This document shows, piece by piece, positions 39,833 to 48,224 of a stretch of 58,242 nucleotides of DNA (the stretch's first letter is position 1; each line of letters opens with the position of its first letter). Source of the DNA: SFTH01 sp963643985 (GTDB taxonomy: Bacteria > Bacillota > Clostridia > Christensenellales > Aristaeellaceae); assembly GCA_963643985.1 (NCBI GenBank), contig CAVINP010000002.1, forward strand, positions 1 to 58,242, given 5' to 3'. The notes beneath the pieces are model-generated. The model made no database searches, was not told where the DNA came from, and worked only from the letters and a program-made list of their open reading frames with translations. Made by a program: the position numbers and the translations under genes.

Positions 39833-42154
39833 TCAGATCGAGTGCTTCACGCGATCTGCTTCTTCCTTGCGCTTGGCATTGTTGAAGCGATCCAGTGTGC
39901 CGACCAGATAGCCGGTGATGCGGCGGATACGCTCAAAGGGCTGATCTCCCTCAGATCGTCCGCAATTGGGGCAGGTATCGCCGATGATGCCGTTGTAGCC
40001 GCAGACCGGGTCGCGGTCGACCGGATGGTTGATCGAACCGTAGCCGATGCCGGACTCCTTCATCACGCGCACGATCTTTTCAAATGCCTCAAGGTTCTGC
40101 GACGGATCACCGTCCAGCTCCACATAGGAGATGTGGCCCGCATTGGTGAGGGCATGGTACGGCGCTTCTGTGCGGATCTTGTCGATGGCGGAGATGTTGT
40201 AGTAGACCGGCACATGGAAGCTGTTGGTGTAGTACTCGCGGTCCGTGACACCGGGAATAATGCCGAACTTCTCGGCATCGATCTTGACGAAGCGGCCGGA
40301 GAGGCCTTCGGCAGGCGTGGCCAGCAGCGTGACGTTCAGGTTCAGGCGGTCACTGGCCTCATCACAGAGCTTGCGCATATGGCCGATGATCTCAAGGCCG
40401 AGGTTCTGCGCGCGTTCGCTCTCGCCGTGATGCTCGCCGATCAGTGCCTTCAGACATTCCGCCAGGCCAATGAAACCCACAGACAGTGTGCCGTGCTTGA
40501 GCACTTCGCGCACCTCGTCGTTCCAGCCCAGCTTCTCGCTGTCGATCCACACACCCTGACCCATCAGGAAGGGATAGTTGCGCACGCACTTGCGGCACTG
40601 GATTTCAAAGCGATCCAGGAGCTGATCGATGACCAGATTGACCATGTGATCGAGCGATTCGAAGAAGGTGTCCACGTTGTGGTTGGCCTTGATGGCCAGC
40701 CTCGGCAGGTTGATCGAAGTAAAGCTCAGATTGCCGCGGCCGTTGGAGATTTCCTTTTCGGGATCGTACTTGTTGGCCATCACGCGCGTGCGGCAGCCCA
40801 TGTACGCAATCTCGGTCTCGGGATGACCGGGCTTGTAGTATTTGAGGTTGAACGGCGCATCCTGGAACGAGAAGTTCGGGAACAGTCGCTTGGCGGAAGT
40901 CTTGCAGGCAAGCTTGAACAGGTCGTAGTTCGGATCGCCGGGATTGTAGTTGATGCCTTCCTTCACGCGGAAGATCTGGATTGGGAAGATGGGCGTCTCA
41001 CCGTTGCCCAAACCCGCCTGAGTGCTCTCGAGCAGGTTGCGCATCACCATGCGGGCCTCGGGGGAGGTGTCCATGCCGTAGTTGATGGAAGAGAAGGGCA
41101 CCTGCGCACCCGCACGGGAGTTCATGGTGTTCAAGTTGTGAATCAGTGCTTCCATCGCCTGATAGGTGGCGTGGTCGGTCTCCTGTTCGGCACGCTTCTG
41201 GGCAAAGTCCTGAATGCGCTCGATGTCTGCGGCAGGCACGTTCATCTCTGCCAGCTTGACTGCCTCGACGGCCTTGTATTCCTCATTGGGAACCAGTGTA
41301 GGCACGAGCCCCTTTTCGTCCTGAATTGCCTTCAGCATGGCCTTGACGGACGCTTCTGCATCGTCTATGCCGTCCAGCAGTTCAAGACCGCGAATCAGGT
41401 TATCACGATAGTTCTTTTTGAAAGTCATGCGCACGCCATCTGCCATTGCATAGTCGAAGTTGACGATGCTTTGGCCGCCATGCTGGTCATTCTGGTTTGC
41501 CTGAATGGCAATGCAGGCCAGTGCCGCATAAGAACGGATATCTTTGGGCGAGCGCAGATAGCCGTGACCGGTGGAGAAGCCGCCGTCGAAGAGCTTGATC
41601 AGATCGATCTGGCAGCAGGTCGTGGTCAGAGTCAAGAAGTCCATGTCATGCACGTGAATGTCGCCGTTGCGGTGCGCCTCGGCGTGCTCCGGCTTCATCA
41701 TGAACATCAGGTTGAATTCTTTCGCACCCTCGGAGCCGTACTTGAGCATGGCCCCCATTGCGGTATCACCGTTGATGTTGGCGTTCTCGCGCTTGATGTC
41801 CGAATCGATGGCGCTCTTGTTGGTGATATCGTCATAGATGCGCATCAGGCGCGTATTCATTTCACGAATGCGGCTGCGCTCGGCGCGGTAAAGTATATAG
41901 CTTTTGGCAGTGCGCACATAGCCGTTTTCAATCAGCACGCGCTCCACCATGTCCTGAATCTGTTCTACGGTCGGCACATCGGCCACAGCCTCGCTGCGCT
42001 CAAGTTCGGTGATCACCTGATGAGTGATTTCCTCGGCAGCCTTCTGGGATTTTGCGCTGTTGCTGGCATCAAAGGCCTTCATGACGGCAGATGTGATCTT
42101 CTGAGCATCAAAGGGTACGGTGCGCCCGTCGCGCTTGAGTATAAGGTTCAACAT
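39833..42154 (-). CDS. nrdD: Anaerobic ribonucleoside-triphosphate reductase (class III)
   Basis: Glycyl-radical enzyme that reduces ribonucleotides to deoxyribonucleotides without oxygen. The 773 residues start with an ATP-cone regulatory domain (about 1-90, DGRTVPFDAQKITSAVMKAF). The barrel contains HDMDFLTLTTTCCQIDL. The C-terminal zinc site reads CGYNGIIGDTCPNCGR, and the glycyl-radical loop RRITGYLVGTLDRFN supplies the radical Gly. No nrdG activase is beside it; it must be elsewhere. GGAGGCAAGGATGAA precedes the ATG. The promoter is overlapped by NrdR-like boxes. Confidence 0.97.
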   Translation of the reverse strand: MLNLILKRDGRTVPFDAQKITSAVMKAFDASNSAKSQKAAEEITHQVITELERSEAVADVPTVEQIQDMVERVLIENGYVRTAKSYILYRAERSRIREMNTRLMRIYDDITNKSAIDSDIKRENANINGDTAMGAMLKYGSEGAKEFNLMFMMKPEHAEAHRNGDIHVHDMDFLTLTTTCCQIDLIKLFDGGFSTGHGYLRSPKDIRSYAALACIAIQANQNDQHGGQSIVNFDYAMADGVRMTFKKNYRDNLIRGLELLDGIDDAEASVKAMLKAIQDEKGLVPTLVPNEEYKAVEAVKLAEMNVPAADIERIQDFAQKRAEQETDHATYQAMEALIHNLNTMNSRAGAQVPFSSINYGMDTSPEARMVMRNLLESTQAGLGNGETPIFPIQIFRVKEGINYNPGDPNYDLFKLACKTSAKRLFPNFSFQDAPFNLKYYKPGHPETEIAYMGCRTRVMANKYDPEKEISNGRGNLSFTSINLPRLAIKANHNVDTFFESLDHMVNLVIDQLLDRFEIQCRKCVRNYPFLMGQGVWIDSEKLGWNDEVREVLKHGTLSVGFIGLAECLKALIGEHHGESERAQNLGLEIIGHMRKLCDEASDRLNLNVTLLATPAEGLSGRFVKIDAEKFGIIPGVTDREYYTNSFHVPVYYNISAIDKIRTEAPYHALTNAGHISYVELDGDPSQNLEAFEKIVRVMKESGIGYGSINHPVDRDPVCGYNGIIGDTCPNCGRSEGDQPFERIRRITGYLVGTLDRFNNAKRKEEADRVKHSI

Positions 42155-42176
42155 TTCATCCTTGCCTCCTCCAAGA

Positions 42177-42224
42177 ATCCATTATATTGTGTTATACTCC
42201 TTTTGTCAATACAACATATTGTAC
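42177..42224 (-). promoter_or_regulatory. nrdD promoter with tandem NrdR-like boxes
   Basis: Minus strand: perfect -35 TTGACA (plus 42204-42209), 17-nt spacer, perfect -10 TATAAT (plus 42181-42186). Two 16-bp boxes resemble the NrdR consensus ACACwATATwTwGTGT. Box 1 (42177-42192) covers the -10 with about 13 of 16 matches. Box 2 (42209-42224) abuts the -35 with about 12 of 16. Their start-to-start distance is 32 bp, three helical turns, as in known NrdR sites. Repression by NrdR-(d)ATP is the expected control. Confidence 0.7.
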
Positions 42225-42459
42225 AGAAATGCGATGCAAAATTAAATTCAAATCATAGGCACACAATTGTAACACCGGCTTCAAATCGCTGGTACAAACA
42301 GTTTAAAAGGGGCAGAATCAGGCAAAATCCTGACGAAAACTTCTTTGGATGAATACGGACTCCGGTTGGTTATGACGGAAATTAAATTAATTCTGTTGAG
42401 TCCGGACGGTTCGCATATGTATATTTTTGTTGACACAACATTAAATTGGCTTAAAAACG

Positions 42460-42487
42460 TTGCAGGATTTCGAGTTTGTTGTATAAT
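42460..42487 (+). promoter_or_regulatory. Promoter of metV-metF
   Basis: TTGCAG (42460-42465), 16-nt spacer, TATAAT (42482-42487), about 50 nt before the GTG start. Confidence 0.55.
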
Positions 42488-42539
42488 AATATTATCCGGA
42501 AGCATTTGTTGACTGCAAAAAGCAAGGAGGTTTTAAATC

Positions 42540-43193
42540 GTGATTGTATCCAAGAGAAAGCCCGATGAGGAAGTGCTGGCGATGCTCAAGGGCGTCAAGC
42601 GCGTTGCGATCAGCGGCTGCCACGAGTGCGCTCTGGCCTGCCATGTCGGCGGCGACGATGAGTGCGCCCGCTGGAAGCAGATTCTGGAGTCCAAGGGCTA
42701 TGAGGTGACCGGCATTGCGATGCCCACTGAAAGCTGCCTGAACTTCCATGTGCGCAAGGCTGCCAAGGAACTGATGAAGGGCAAGCCCGAGGCCGTTCTG
42801 TCTCTGGCCTGCGGTTCCGGCATTCAGACCCTGGCCGCTCAGATGAAGGGGATCCCGGTATATCCCGGCAGCAACACCCAGTTCATCGGTCAGGTCGAGC
42901 GCGTCGGTCACTTCAATGAAATGTGCCGCATGTGCGGCGATTGCGTGCTGGGCCACACCGGCGCCATCTGCCCCGTCACCAAGTGCGCCAAGTCTCTGGT
43001 CAACGGTCCCTGCGGCGGTGCCAAGAACGGCAAGTGCGAAGTGAATCCCGAAAACGACTGTGCATGGATCCTGATTTACAACCGCCTCAAGGAGCTCGGC
43101 CAGCTGGACAAGCTGACTGAGACGTTGGAGGACAAGGAGTATGACGGCCGCAACTGGCCGCGCACCGTGGATCTTTCGAAGGAGGGATACTGA
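42540..43193 (+). CDS. metV: MetV, zinc-containing partner of methylenetetrahydrofolate reductase
   Basis: A 217-residue Cys-rich protein of the MTHFR C-terminal (MetV) family. The N-terminal part has SGCHECALACHVGG and a Rossmann-like region (VTGIAMPTESCLNF, LSLACGSGIQTLA). The C-terminal zinc/cluster-binding part has CRMCGDCVLGHTGAICPVTKCAKS and NGPCGGAKNGKC. In acetogens MetV binds MetF and is needed for reductase activity. The start is GTG with AAGGAGG upstream. It overlaps metF by one base (TGATG), consistent with a 1:1 complex. Confidence 0.92.
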   Translation: MIVSKRKPDEEVLAMLKGVKRVAISGCHECALACHVGGDDECARWKQILESKGYEVTGIAMPTESCLNFHVRKAAKELMKGKPEAVLSLACGSGIQTLAAQMKGIPVYPGSNTQFIGQVERVGHFNEMCRMCGDCVLGHTGAICPVTKCAKSLVNGPCGGAKNGKCEVNPENDCAWILIYNRLKELGQLDKLTETLEDKEYDGRNWPRTVDLSKEGY

Positions 43194-44116
43194 TGAGCGT
43201 TCTTGAACAGGCTCTTGAAAATGGCGTATTCGGCATTACGGCTGAGATGGCCCCGCCGAAGGGCTGTGACTTTACCGAGGAAATGAAGACGGCTGAGCTG
43301 CTCAAGGGACTGGTGCACGGCATCAATGTCACCGATATGCAGTCCGCATCCCTGAAGGCCTCTTCTCTGGGCTTCTGCATTGCACTCAAGCAGCACGGCC
43401 TCGAGCCCATCATTCAGATGACCGGCCGCGACCGCTCCCGCATGGCAATCATGGGCGATATGCTCTCCGCTGCCGCATTCGGCATTGACACCATGCTGGC
43501 GCTGACCGGTGACCACACCATGGTCGGTGACTGCAAGTGCTCCAAGCCTGTGTTCGATCTCGATTCCGTCGGCATTCTGAAGATGCTCAGCAAGATGGAA
43601 GCAACCAATAAGGACTGCGGCGGCAACGACCTGGTCAGCACGCCTCACTTCTACAAGGGCGCTGCCGTAACGCCGGTGTATGAGCCGATCTTCCTGCAGA
43701 TCAACAAGCTCAAGAAAAAGGTTGACGCAGGTGCCAAATACGTGCAGACGCAGGGTATCTTTACCGCCGATGCACTGGAGACCTTCATGAACGAGGTCGC
43801 AAAGGCCAACATCAAGGTACATGTTATGGCCGGTATCATTCCGCTCAAGGCCGCAGGCATGGCCCGCTACATGAACGAGAACGTGCCGGGTATCGCCGTT
43901 CCGGACGATCAGATCGCCAAGCTCGCCGCGGCTGCAGCCGAGGGCAAGGAAAAGGGCGTCAAGGGTCTGCCGATGAAGGCCGGTATCGAGATGGCCGCAG
44001 CACTCTGCAAGGAAATCAAGGAGAAGAAGCTTTGCGATGGCATCCATCTGATGACCATCGGCGCGGAGAAGAATATCCCCACGATCCTGGAGAAGGCCGG
44101 CATTTCCATCGCTTAA
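43193..44116 (+). CDS. metF: Methylenetetrahydrofolate reductase
   Basis: Reduces 5,10-methylene-THF to 5-methyl-THF using FMN or FAD. The 307-residue TIM barrel shows TAEMAPPKGCD with the catalytic-region Glu, GINVTDMQSASLK, LALTGDHTMVGDCK, KYVQTQGIF and MAGIIPLKAAGM. These are the usual MetF signatures. With MetV it could feed methionine synthesis or the methyl branch of the Wood-Ljungdahl pathway. No other gene of that pathway is in the window, so this cannot be decided. AAGGAGGGATAC precedes the ATG. Confidence 0.95.
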   Translation: MSVLEQALENGVFGITAEMAPPKGCDFTEEMKTAELLKGLVHGINVTDMQSASLKASSLGFCIALKQHGLEPIIQMTGRDRSRMAIMGDMLSAAAFGIDTMLALTGDHTMVGDCKCSKPVFDLDSVGILKMLSKMEATNKDCGGNDLVSTPHFYKGAAVTPVYEPIFLQINKLKKKVDAGAKYVQTQGIFTADALETFMNEVAKANIKVHVMAGIIPLKAAGMARYMNENVPGIAVPDDQIAKLAAAAAEGKEKGVKGLPMKAGIEMAAALCKEIKEKKLCDGIHLMTIGAEKNIPTILEKAGISIA

Positions 44117-44132
44117 TCATAGTTCTTATAAA

Positions 44133-44165
44133 CAGGAGACCGCCGTTTTGCACGGCGGTCTCCTG
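44133..44165. terminator. Bidirectional terminator after metF
   Basis: Perfect 13-bp stem CAGGAGACCGCCG / CGGCGGTCTCCTG with a 7-nt loop, then CGTTTTATT on the plus strand. It also serves the converging minus-strand operon. Confidence 0.85.
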
Positions 44166-44169
44166 CGTT

Positions 44170-44322
44170 TTATTCATTCTCTTCTGCCATAAATTCAGCC
44201 GCTATGAAGCTCATTTCGTCGGGTAAGTCTCCGTTCAGGCCGTAGAGCATACCCGCCAGTGCGTAGGCATCGGGGCTGTCGCCCTGCGGAGCATCGTCAA
44301 ATCGGTAATCATTGTCTGTCAC
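44170..44322 (-). CDS. Small acidic hypothetical protein (50 residues)
   Basis: A short frame starting at GTG (44322) with AAAGGAAGG six nt upstream. It begins VTDNDYRFDDAPQGDSP and ends EFMAEENE. It is strongly acidic, with no transmembrane segment and no motif I recognise. It starts 14 bp after the lipid kinase stop and ends at the shared terminator, so it is probably the last gene of that operon. Reading starts further upstream would overlap the kinase gene. Function unknown. Confidence 0.6.
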   Translation of the reverse strand: MTDNDYRFDDAPQGDSPDAYALAGMLYGLNGDLPDEMSFIAAEFMAEENE

Positions 44323-44336
44323 AATAATCCTTCCTT

Positions 44337-45209
44337 TCACTGCGGCACGCGGACGCACAGTCCGCCGGGTATGATTTCAAATTCCGCATCGTCGGTATTT
44401 CGAAGTTCGCCGTCCATATTCAGTGTCATGCCGGGGCAGTGAACCTTCAGCTTTTTGCAGCGTACCGGCCTGCCGAGGCCCAGCTTTACGTGCTTGCCGC
44501 TGACAAAGAAGGCAATCAACGGAAGAATGACAAAGCGTTTGACAGGCTTGACGATGACAACATCGAACAGGCCGTCGTCCACGATTGCATCGGGCACGGC
44601 TCTCATGCCGCCGCCGATGTAGCGGCCGTTGCCGATGGACAGTATCGCAAAGTCCATGTCTTGCTCGGGACCGTCATCTATCGATACGCGTGCTCTGGTC
44701 GGCCTGTAGTGCTTGATTGCATCCACGAGCGCCCGCATGTAGGCACGCAGCCCTGTGTAGCGGTTCTTGTACTTCTCCAGACAGCGCAGCACATCCACGT
44801 CAAAGCCCGTACCGGCCACGTTGATGAAGCGCATATCGTTCATGCGGCACAGGTCAATGCGCCTGACGGGTGCATCCAGTTGAATTTCGAGCGCAGCAAT
44901 CGGATCACCGGGAAGGCAGAGTGCCTTGATGAAATCGTTGCCCGTGCCGCAGGAGACGAAAAGCAGAGGTATGTCGCAGACAGGCAGACCATTTACGATT
45001 TCAAAGAGCGTGCCGTCTCCGCCGATGGCGATGATGCCCTCGGGCCGGCGATCCGCCACGCGCCGCGTCAGCTGTGTGATGCCATCGTCTTGCGTTGACC
45101 GCTCAACAAAGTAGGAAATGCCACGCTTTTGCAGCAGGGCCTCGACGGCCGACAGATTTTCAAGAGCCCGCCCGCCGCCGGAGATAGGATTGAGTATCAC
45201 TGCATACAT
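44337..45209 (-). CDS. Diacylglycerol/lipid kinase family protein (YegS/DgkB-like)
   Basis: A 290-residue soluble lipid kinase with the DAGK catalytic domain. Motifs are VILNPISGGGRALENL at the N-terminus, IIAIGGDGTLFEIVNGL with the nucleotide-binding GGDGT, LFVSCGTGNDF, and the C-terminal NMDGEL. It would phosphorylate diacylglycerol or a related lipid at the membrane surface. AAAGGATG precedes the ATG. It lies 31 bp after the metallophosphoesterase-like gene and is followed by a small acidic protein gene. Confidence 0.9.
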   Translation of the reverse strand: MYAVILNPISGGGRALENLSAVEALLQKRGISYFVERSTQDDGITQLTRRVADRRPEGIIAIGGDGTLFEIVNGLPVCDIPLLFVSCGTGNDFIKALCLPGDPIAALEIQLDAPVRRIDLCRMNDMRFINVAGTGFDVDVLRCLEKYKNRYTGLRAYMRALVDAIKHYRPTRARVSIDDGPEQDMDFAILSIGNGRYIGGGMRAVPDAIVDDGLFDVVIVKPVKRFVILPLIAFFVSGKHVKLGLGRPVRCKKLKVHCPGMTLNMDGELRNTDDAEFEIIPGGLCVRVPQ

Positions 45210-45240
45210 TTATAAGACATCCTTTACTAATCTCTTACTG

Positions 45241-46650
45241 TCAGCTCATCTCCAGCATATTGCCGGGCAGTTCAGCCGTCAGCTTCAGCAGGGTCATCTC
45301 CGGATCGTTGAAGAGGCGGAAGAGCAGCAGCGGTATGGACGAAGTTGTGGAGAGACCGCCGCTGATGTAGACCTGCGTCTCACCGATCTGCGACAGGCCG
45401 CTTACGTCTTCCTTGGCGGGGAACCAGCCGTAGCGCGGCAGCATGCGGTTGGGCACGTAGAAGGCGCCGACGTAGGGGATCTTCCAGACACCGCCGCAAT
45501 AGTGGCCGGACACGATCAGCTCCGGTTCGAAGAGATAACTGCCCTCGTCGTTGTCATGGGTCGCGGCGGAACGTATGAAGTCATCGTCGGGGACAATGTG
45601 CGACAGGCCGATGAGCAGATCGGTCGATGAAATACTGTTCACTGCAGCGTAGAATTTCTCAGCCTGCTGGCAGCGGTAGCTGGTGAAGGGGAGCGTGCTG
45701 TAATCCGAGGCCAGCCCGGAGACAACGCCGTCCTCTTCCTCTTCCATCTGGTCGCGCCAGGTATCGCGGTAGGCACTCGCGTCGAGGTTGAGGTAATTGG
45801 TCGGGGTGAGCCAAAAACTGCTGTCGCCGACCTCGACCTCCATCGGCACATCCACATAGTTTGCGCCGCGGTCAATTGCGCCCAATATCCAGTCGGCCAA
45901 CACGATCTGTGAGAGCGTGCCCTCGATGTCGCGTGCCGAGTCTGCAAACGGCCCGGGATCGCTGTCACCGCAGATGAAATAGACGCACTCGGGTTTGGAG
46001 AGACCGTCCAGAAATTCGTAGAAAGGTTCGGGGTCACCCGAGGAGCCGACCATGTCGCCCAGACAGAGTATGATATCGTAGTCAACGCTCTCCACTTCGC
46101 GGATAAGCAGCGTCTGCCGGTCGCCGAAGCGCTTGCCGTTGAGGTCCGAGAGCACCAGTATGTTATAGTTTTCCAGTTCATCGTCCAGACCGACCACCGT
46201 GATCTGCTGGTCAAGCTGGGTGATGTTGCCGTTGGAAATGATCACGGTACCGACCAGCATGATGATCAGAAGGAGCACAAACAGCGGCCAGAAGCGGATT
46301 TCATGGCCGAAGAGATGCAGCGGCTTGAAGAAGCTGTCTTCACCGGAGGCACTCATGATGTCGAATATGCTCTTCCTGCGACGAAATCGGCGCGTGGAAA
46401 AGGACGGCTCGGAAGTGGTTTTCTTTTTGTTTTTTCCGGGCTTGCCCTTCTTTTTTGCCGAAGTACTCTTTTTGCGTCGAACGGGGATTTCGCCCTCGTC
46501 GAGCATGGTATCGTAATCGTCCTGCTCGGAATCGGTCTCCGGCGGTTCAGTCTGCGTATTGTCCGCCTCTTTGGGGGCGGACGCAGCGTGACGGCCGACC
46601 TTGACATTCTCTTCCCCGGGCATCTGATTGTCTTTTTCTGTCTCTTGCAT
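45241..46650 (-). CDS. Membrane-anchored metallophosphoesterase-like protein with degenerate metal site
   Basis: A 469-residue protein. An acidic then Lys/Arg-rich cytoplasmic tail (about 1-115) is followed by one transmembrane segment (FWPLFVLLLIIMLVGTVII). An external calcineurin-like phosphoesterase fold follows. The block order is right (LVLSDLNG, LCLGDMVGS, ICGDSDPG, LSHIVPD, VSGHYCGG), but key ligands differ. The His of DxH is Asn171, GNHD reads G-D-S-D (Asp229, Ser230, Asp231), and the second His of GHxH is Cys385. Asp169, Asp199 and His383 remain. It may be inactive or changed in chemistry. It heads an operon with the lipid kinase. Confidence 0.78.
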   Translation of the reverse strand: MQETEKDNQMPGEENVKVGRHAASAPKEADNTQTEPPETDSEQDDYDTMLDEGEIPVRRKKSTSAKKKGKPGKNKKKTTSEPSFSTRRFRRRKSIFDIMSASGEDSFFKPLHLFGHEIRFWPLFVLLLIIMLVGTVIISNGNITQLDQQITVVGLDDELENYNILVLSDLNGKRFGDRQTLLIREVESVDYDIILCLGDMVGSSGDPEPFYEFLDGLSKPECVYFICGDSDPGPFADSARDIEGTLSQIVLADWILGAIDRGANYVDVPMEVEVGDSSFWLTPTNYLNLDASAYRDTWRDQMEEEEDGVVSGLASDYSTLPFTSYRCQQAEKFYAAVNSISSTDLLIGLSHIVPDDDFIRSAATHDNDEGSYLFEPELIVSGHYCGGVWKIPYVGAFYVPNRMLPRYGWFPAKEDVSGLSQIGETQVYISGGLSTTSSIPLLLFRLFNDPEMTLLKLTAELPGNMLEMS

Positions 46651-46684
46651 GGGTAACTCCCGAATTCTATATAATCACTATTCT

Positions 46685-46713
46685 ATTATAAATCTTTAAT
46701 TTGAATCTGGCAA
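46685..46713 (-). promoter_or_regulatory. Promoter of the metallophosphoesterase-like/lipid kinase operon
   Basis: Minus strand: TTGCCA (plus 46708-46713), 17-nt spacer, TATAAT (plus 46685-46690). The same hexamer read on the plus strand (TGGCAA) lies 17 nt before the radA -10 box. Confidence 0.6.
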
Positions 46714-46736
46714 GTTTTCATCGCCTGTGATATAAT
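46708..46736 (+). promoter_or_regulatory. Probable promoter of radA
   Basis: Consensus -10 TATAAT at 46731-46736; the position 17 nt upstream holds TGGCAA, a poor -35. It is about 54 nt before the radA GTG. Confidence 0.4.
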
Positions 46737-46789
46737 AAAAAATAGAGAAAACGGATGATTTTTTTGCGTCATACGGAGGTACAAGCGAA

Positions 46790-48172
46790 GTGGCAAAGGC
46801 AAAGACACTTTTTGTTTGCAGCGAATGCGGCTATGAGACGCCGCGCTGGCTGGGGAAGTGCCCCGACTGCGGCAGCTGGAATACGCTCACGGAGCAGCTC
46901 CCGAAGGCAGATCTGCCCGAGAAGAAGCTCAAACGTGCACCCGGCAACGATGCACAGGCCCTGAGAATTGATGAGATTCCAGACGATACGCTCATGCGCG
47001 TCTCCAGCGGAATATCCGAACTGGACCGCGTGCTCGGCGGCGGCATCGTGGAGGGGTCCTTTGTGCTGGTCGGCGGAGATCCGGGCATCGGCAAGTCCAC
47101 ACTGTTGACGCAGGTGTGCGCCGATCTGTCAAAGCGCGGCATAACGGTGCTCTATGTTTCCGGCGAGGAGTCGGCCAGACAGATCAAGATGCGTGCCAAC
47201 CGTCTGGGTGCGAGTGCCTCCGGTTTCTACGTGCTATCGGAAAACGATCTGAATACCGTTGAAAAGCGCATGGAACAGCTTTCACCCTCGGTCATGATCA
47301 TCGACTCGATTCAGACGATGTACCTGCCCGAGATGGCATCCGCGCCCGGCAGTGTCTCTCAGGTGCGCGAGTGCGCATCGCGCCTGATGCGTCTGGCCAA
47401 GGCCGGCAACTGTTCCGTGTTTCTGGTGGGTCACGTCACCAAGGAGGGCGCGATCGCCGGACCGCGCATACTGGAGCACATGGTGGATGCCGTGCTCTAT
47501 TTCGAGGGCGACCGCCAGCATCAGTACCGCCTGCTGCGTGCGGTGAAGAACCGTTTCGGCTCCGTCAACGAACTGGGCATGTTCGAGATGAGCAGCGAGG
47601 GCATGCGCGAGGTGTTGGGGGCGAGTGAGGCGCTGCTGTCCGAGCGTGCTCACAACGCCAGCGGCTCGGTAATCATGTGCGCCATAGAGGGTTCGCGTCC
47701 GCTTTTGACAGACGTTCAGGCATTGGTCGCGACGACCGTGTTCGGCAATCCGAGGCGCATGGCGAGCGGTGTGGATCAGGGCAGGCTGGCACTGCTGCTG
47801 GCGGTGCTTGAAAAGCGTGCGGGCTTCAGACTCTATGACAAGGATGTCTACATCAACATTGCCGGCGGCATGTCCCTGACCGAGCCTGCGGCGGATCTGG
47901 CACTCTGCGCGGCGGTGGCCTCGTCCTTCCGCAACCGTCCGACCGACGGCAACTGGGCCGTGATGGGCGAAGTCGGTCTGGCGGGCGAGGTGCGTGCCGT
48001 GGCGCAGGCCGAGCGCCGCATCGCCGAGTGTGCGCGTCTGGGCTTTACGCAGATACTGTTGCCCAAGAGCAACCTGAAGAACCTGCGCATCCCCGATGGC
48101 GTACACGTGGTCGGTGTGGACACCGTTTCCCAGGCCATGGGCGAACTGGGTCTGTTCGGCAGCAGGGAATAA
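46790..48172 (+). CDS. radA: DNA repair protein RadA
   Basis: RecA-like ATPase that promotes branch migration in recombination. The 460 residues begin with a C4 zinc finger (CSECGYETPRWLGKCPDC). Walker A is GGDPGIGKSTLL near residue 100, the RadA-specific motif is KNRFGSVNELG, and a C-terminal Lon-protease-like domain lacks the need for activity. The length is standard. The start is GTG (46790) with GGAGGT nine nt upstream. clpB follows after a 107-bp gap with its own promoter. Confidence 0.96.
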   Translation: MAKAKTLFVCSECGYETPRWLGKCPDCGSWNTLTEQLPKADLPEKKLKRAPGNDAQALRIDEIPDDTLMRVSSGISELDRVLGGGIVEGSFVLVGGDPGIGKSTLLTQVCADLSKRGITVLYVSGEESARQIKMRANRLGASASGFYVLSENDLNTVEKRMEQLSPSVMIIDSIQTMYLPEMASAPGSVSQVRECASRLMRLAKAGNCSVFLVGHVTKEGAIAGPRILEHMVDAVLYFEGDRQHQYRLLRAVKNRFGSVNELGMFEMSSEGMREVLGASEALLSERAHNASGSVIMCAIEGSRPLLTDVQALVATTVFGNPRRMASGVDQGRLALLLAVLEKRAGFRLYDKDVYINIAGGMSLTEPAADLALCAAVASSFRNRPTDGNWAVMGEVGLAGEVRAVAQAERRIAECARLGFTQILLPKSNLKNLRIPDGVHVVGVDTVSQAMGELGLFGSRE

Positions 48173-48196
48173 AAAAACAATTTTTTCAAAAAGGTA

Positions 48197-48224
48197 TTGA
48201 CAAATTCCGCTGCGGCGTTATAAT
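48197..48224 (+). promoter_or_regulatory. Promoter of clpB
   Basis: Perfect TTGACA (48197-48202), 16-nt spacer, perfect TATAAT (48219-48224). It is followed at once by the CtsR operator, so the transcription start lies inside the operator. Confidence 0.82.

Larger units (their letters stand above)
42155..42539. other. 385-bp divergent intergenic region nrdD/metV
   Basis: AT-rich gap holding the nrdD promoter with NrdR-like boxes (42177-42224) and a metV promoter (42460-42487). Between them is an inverted repeat, GGACTC (about 42358) with GAGTCC (about 42399), around an AT-rich core. I see no gene and no recognised riboswitch. Confidence 0.6.

Noticed and set aside
42350..42405. GGACTC...GAGTCC inverted repeat as a terminator or riboswitch before metV
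   Set aside because: The arms are short with a long AT-rich loop, no T-run follows, and it lies upstream of the better metV promoter, so no function can be assigned.
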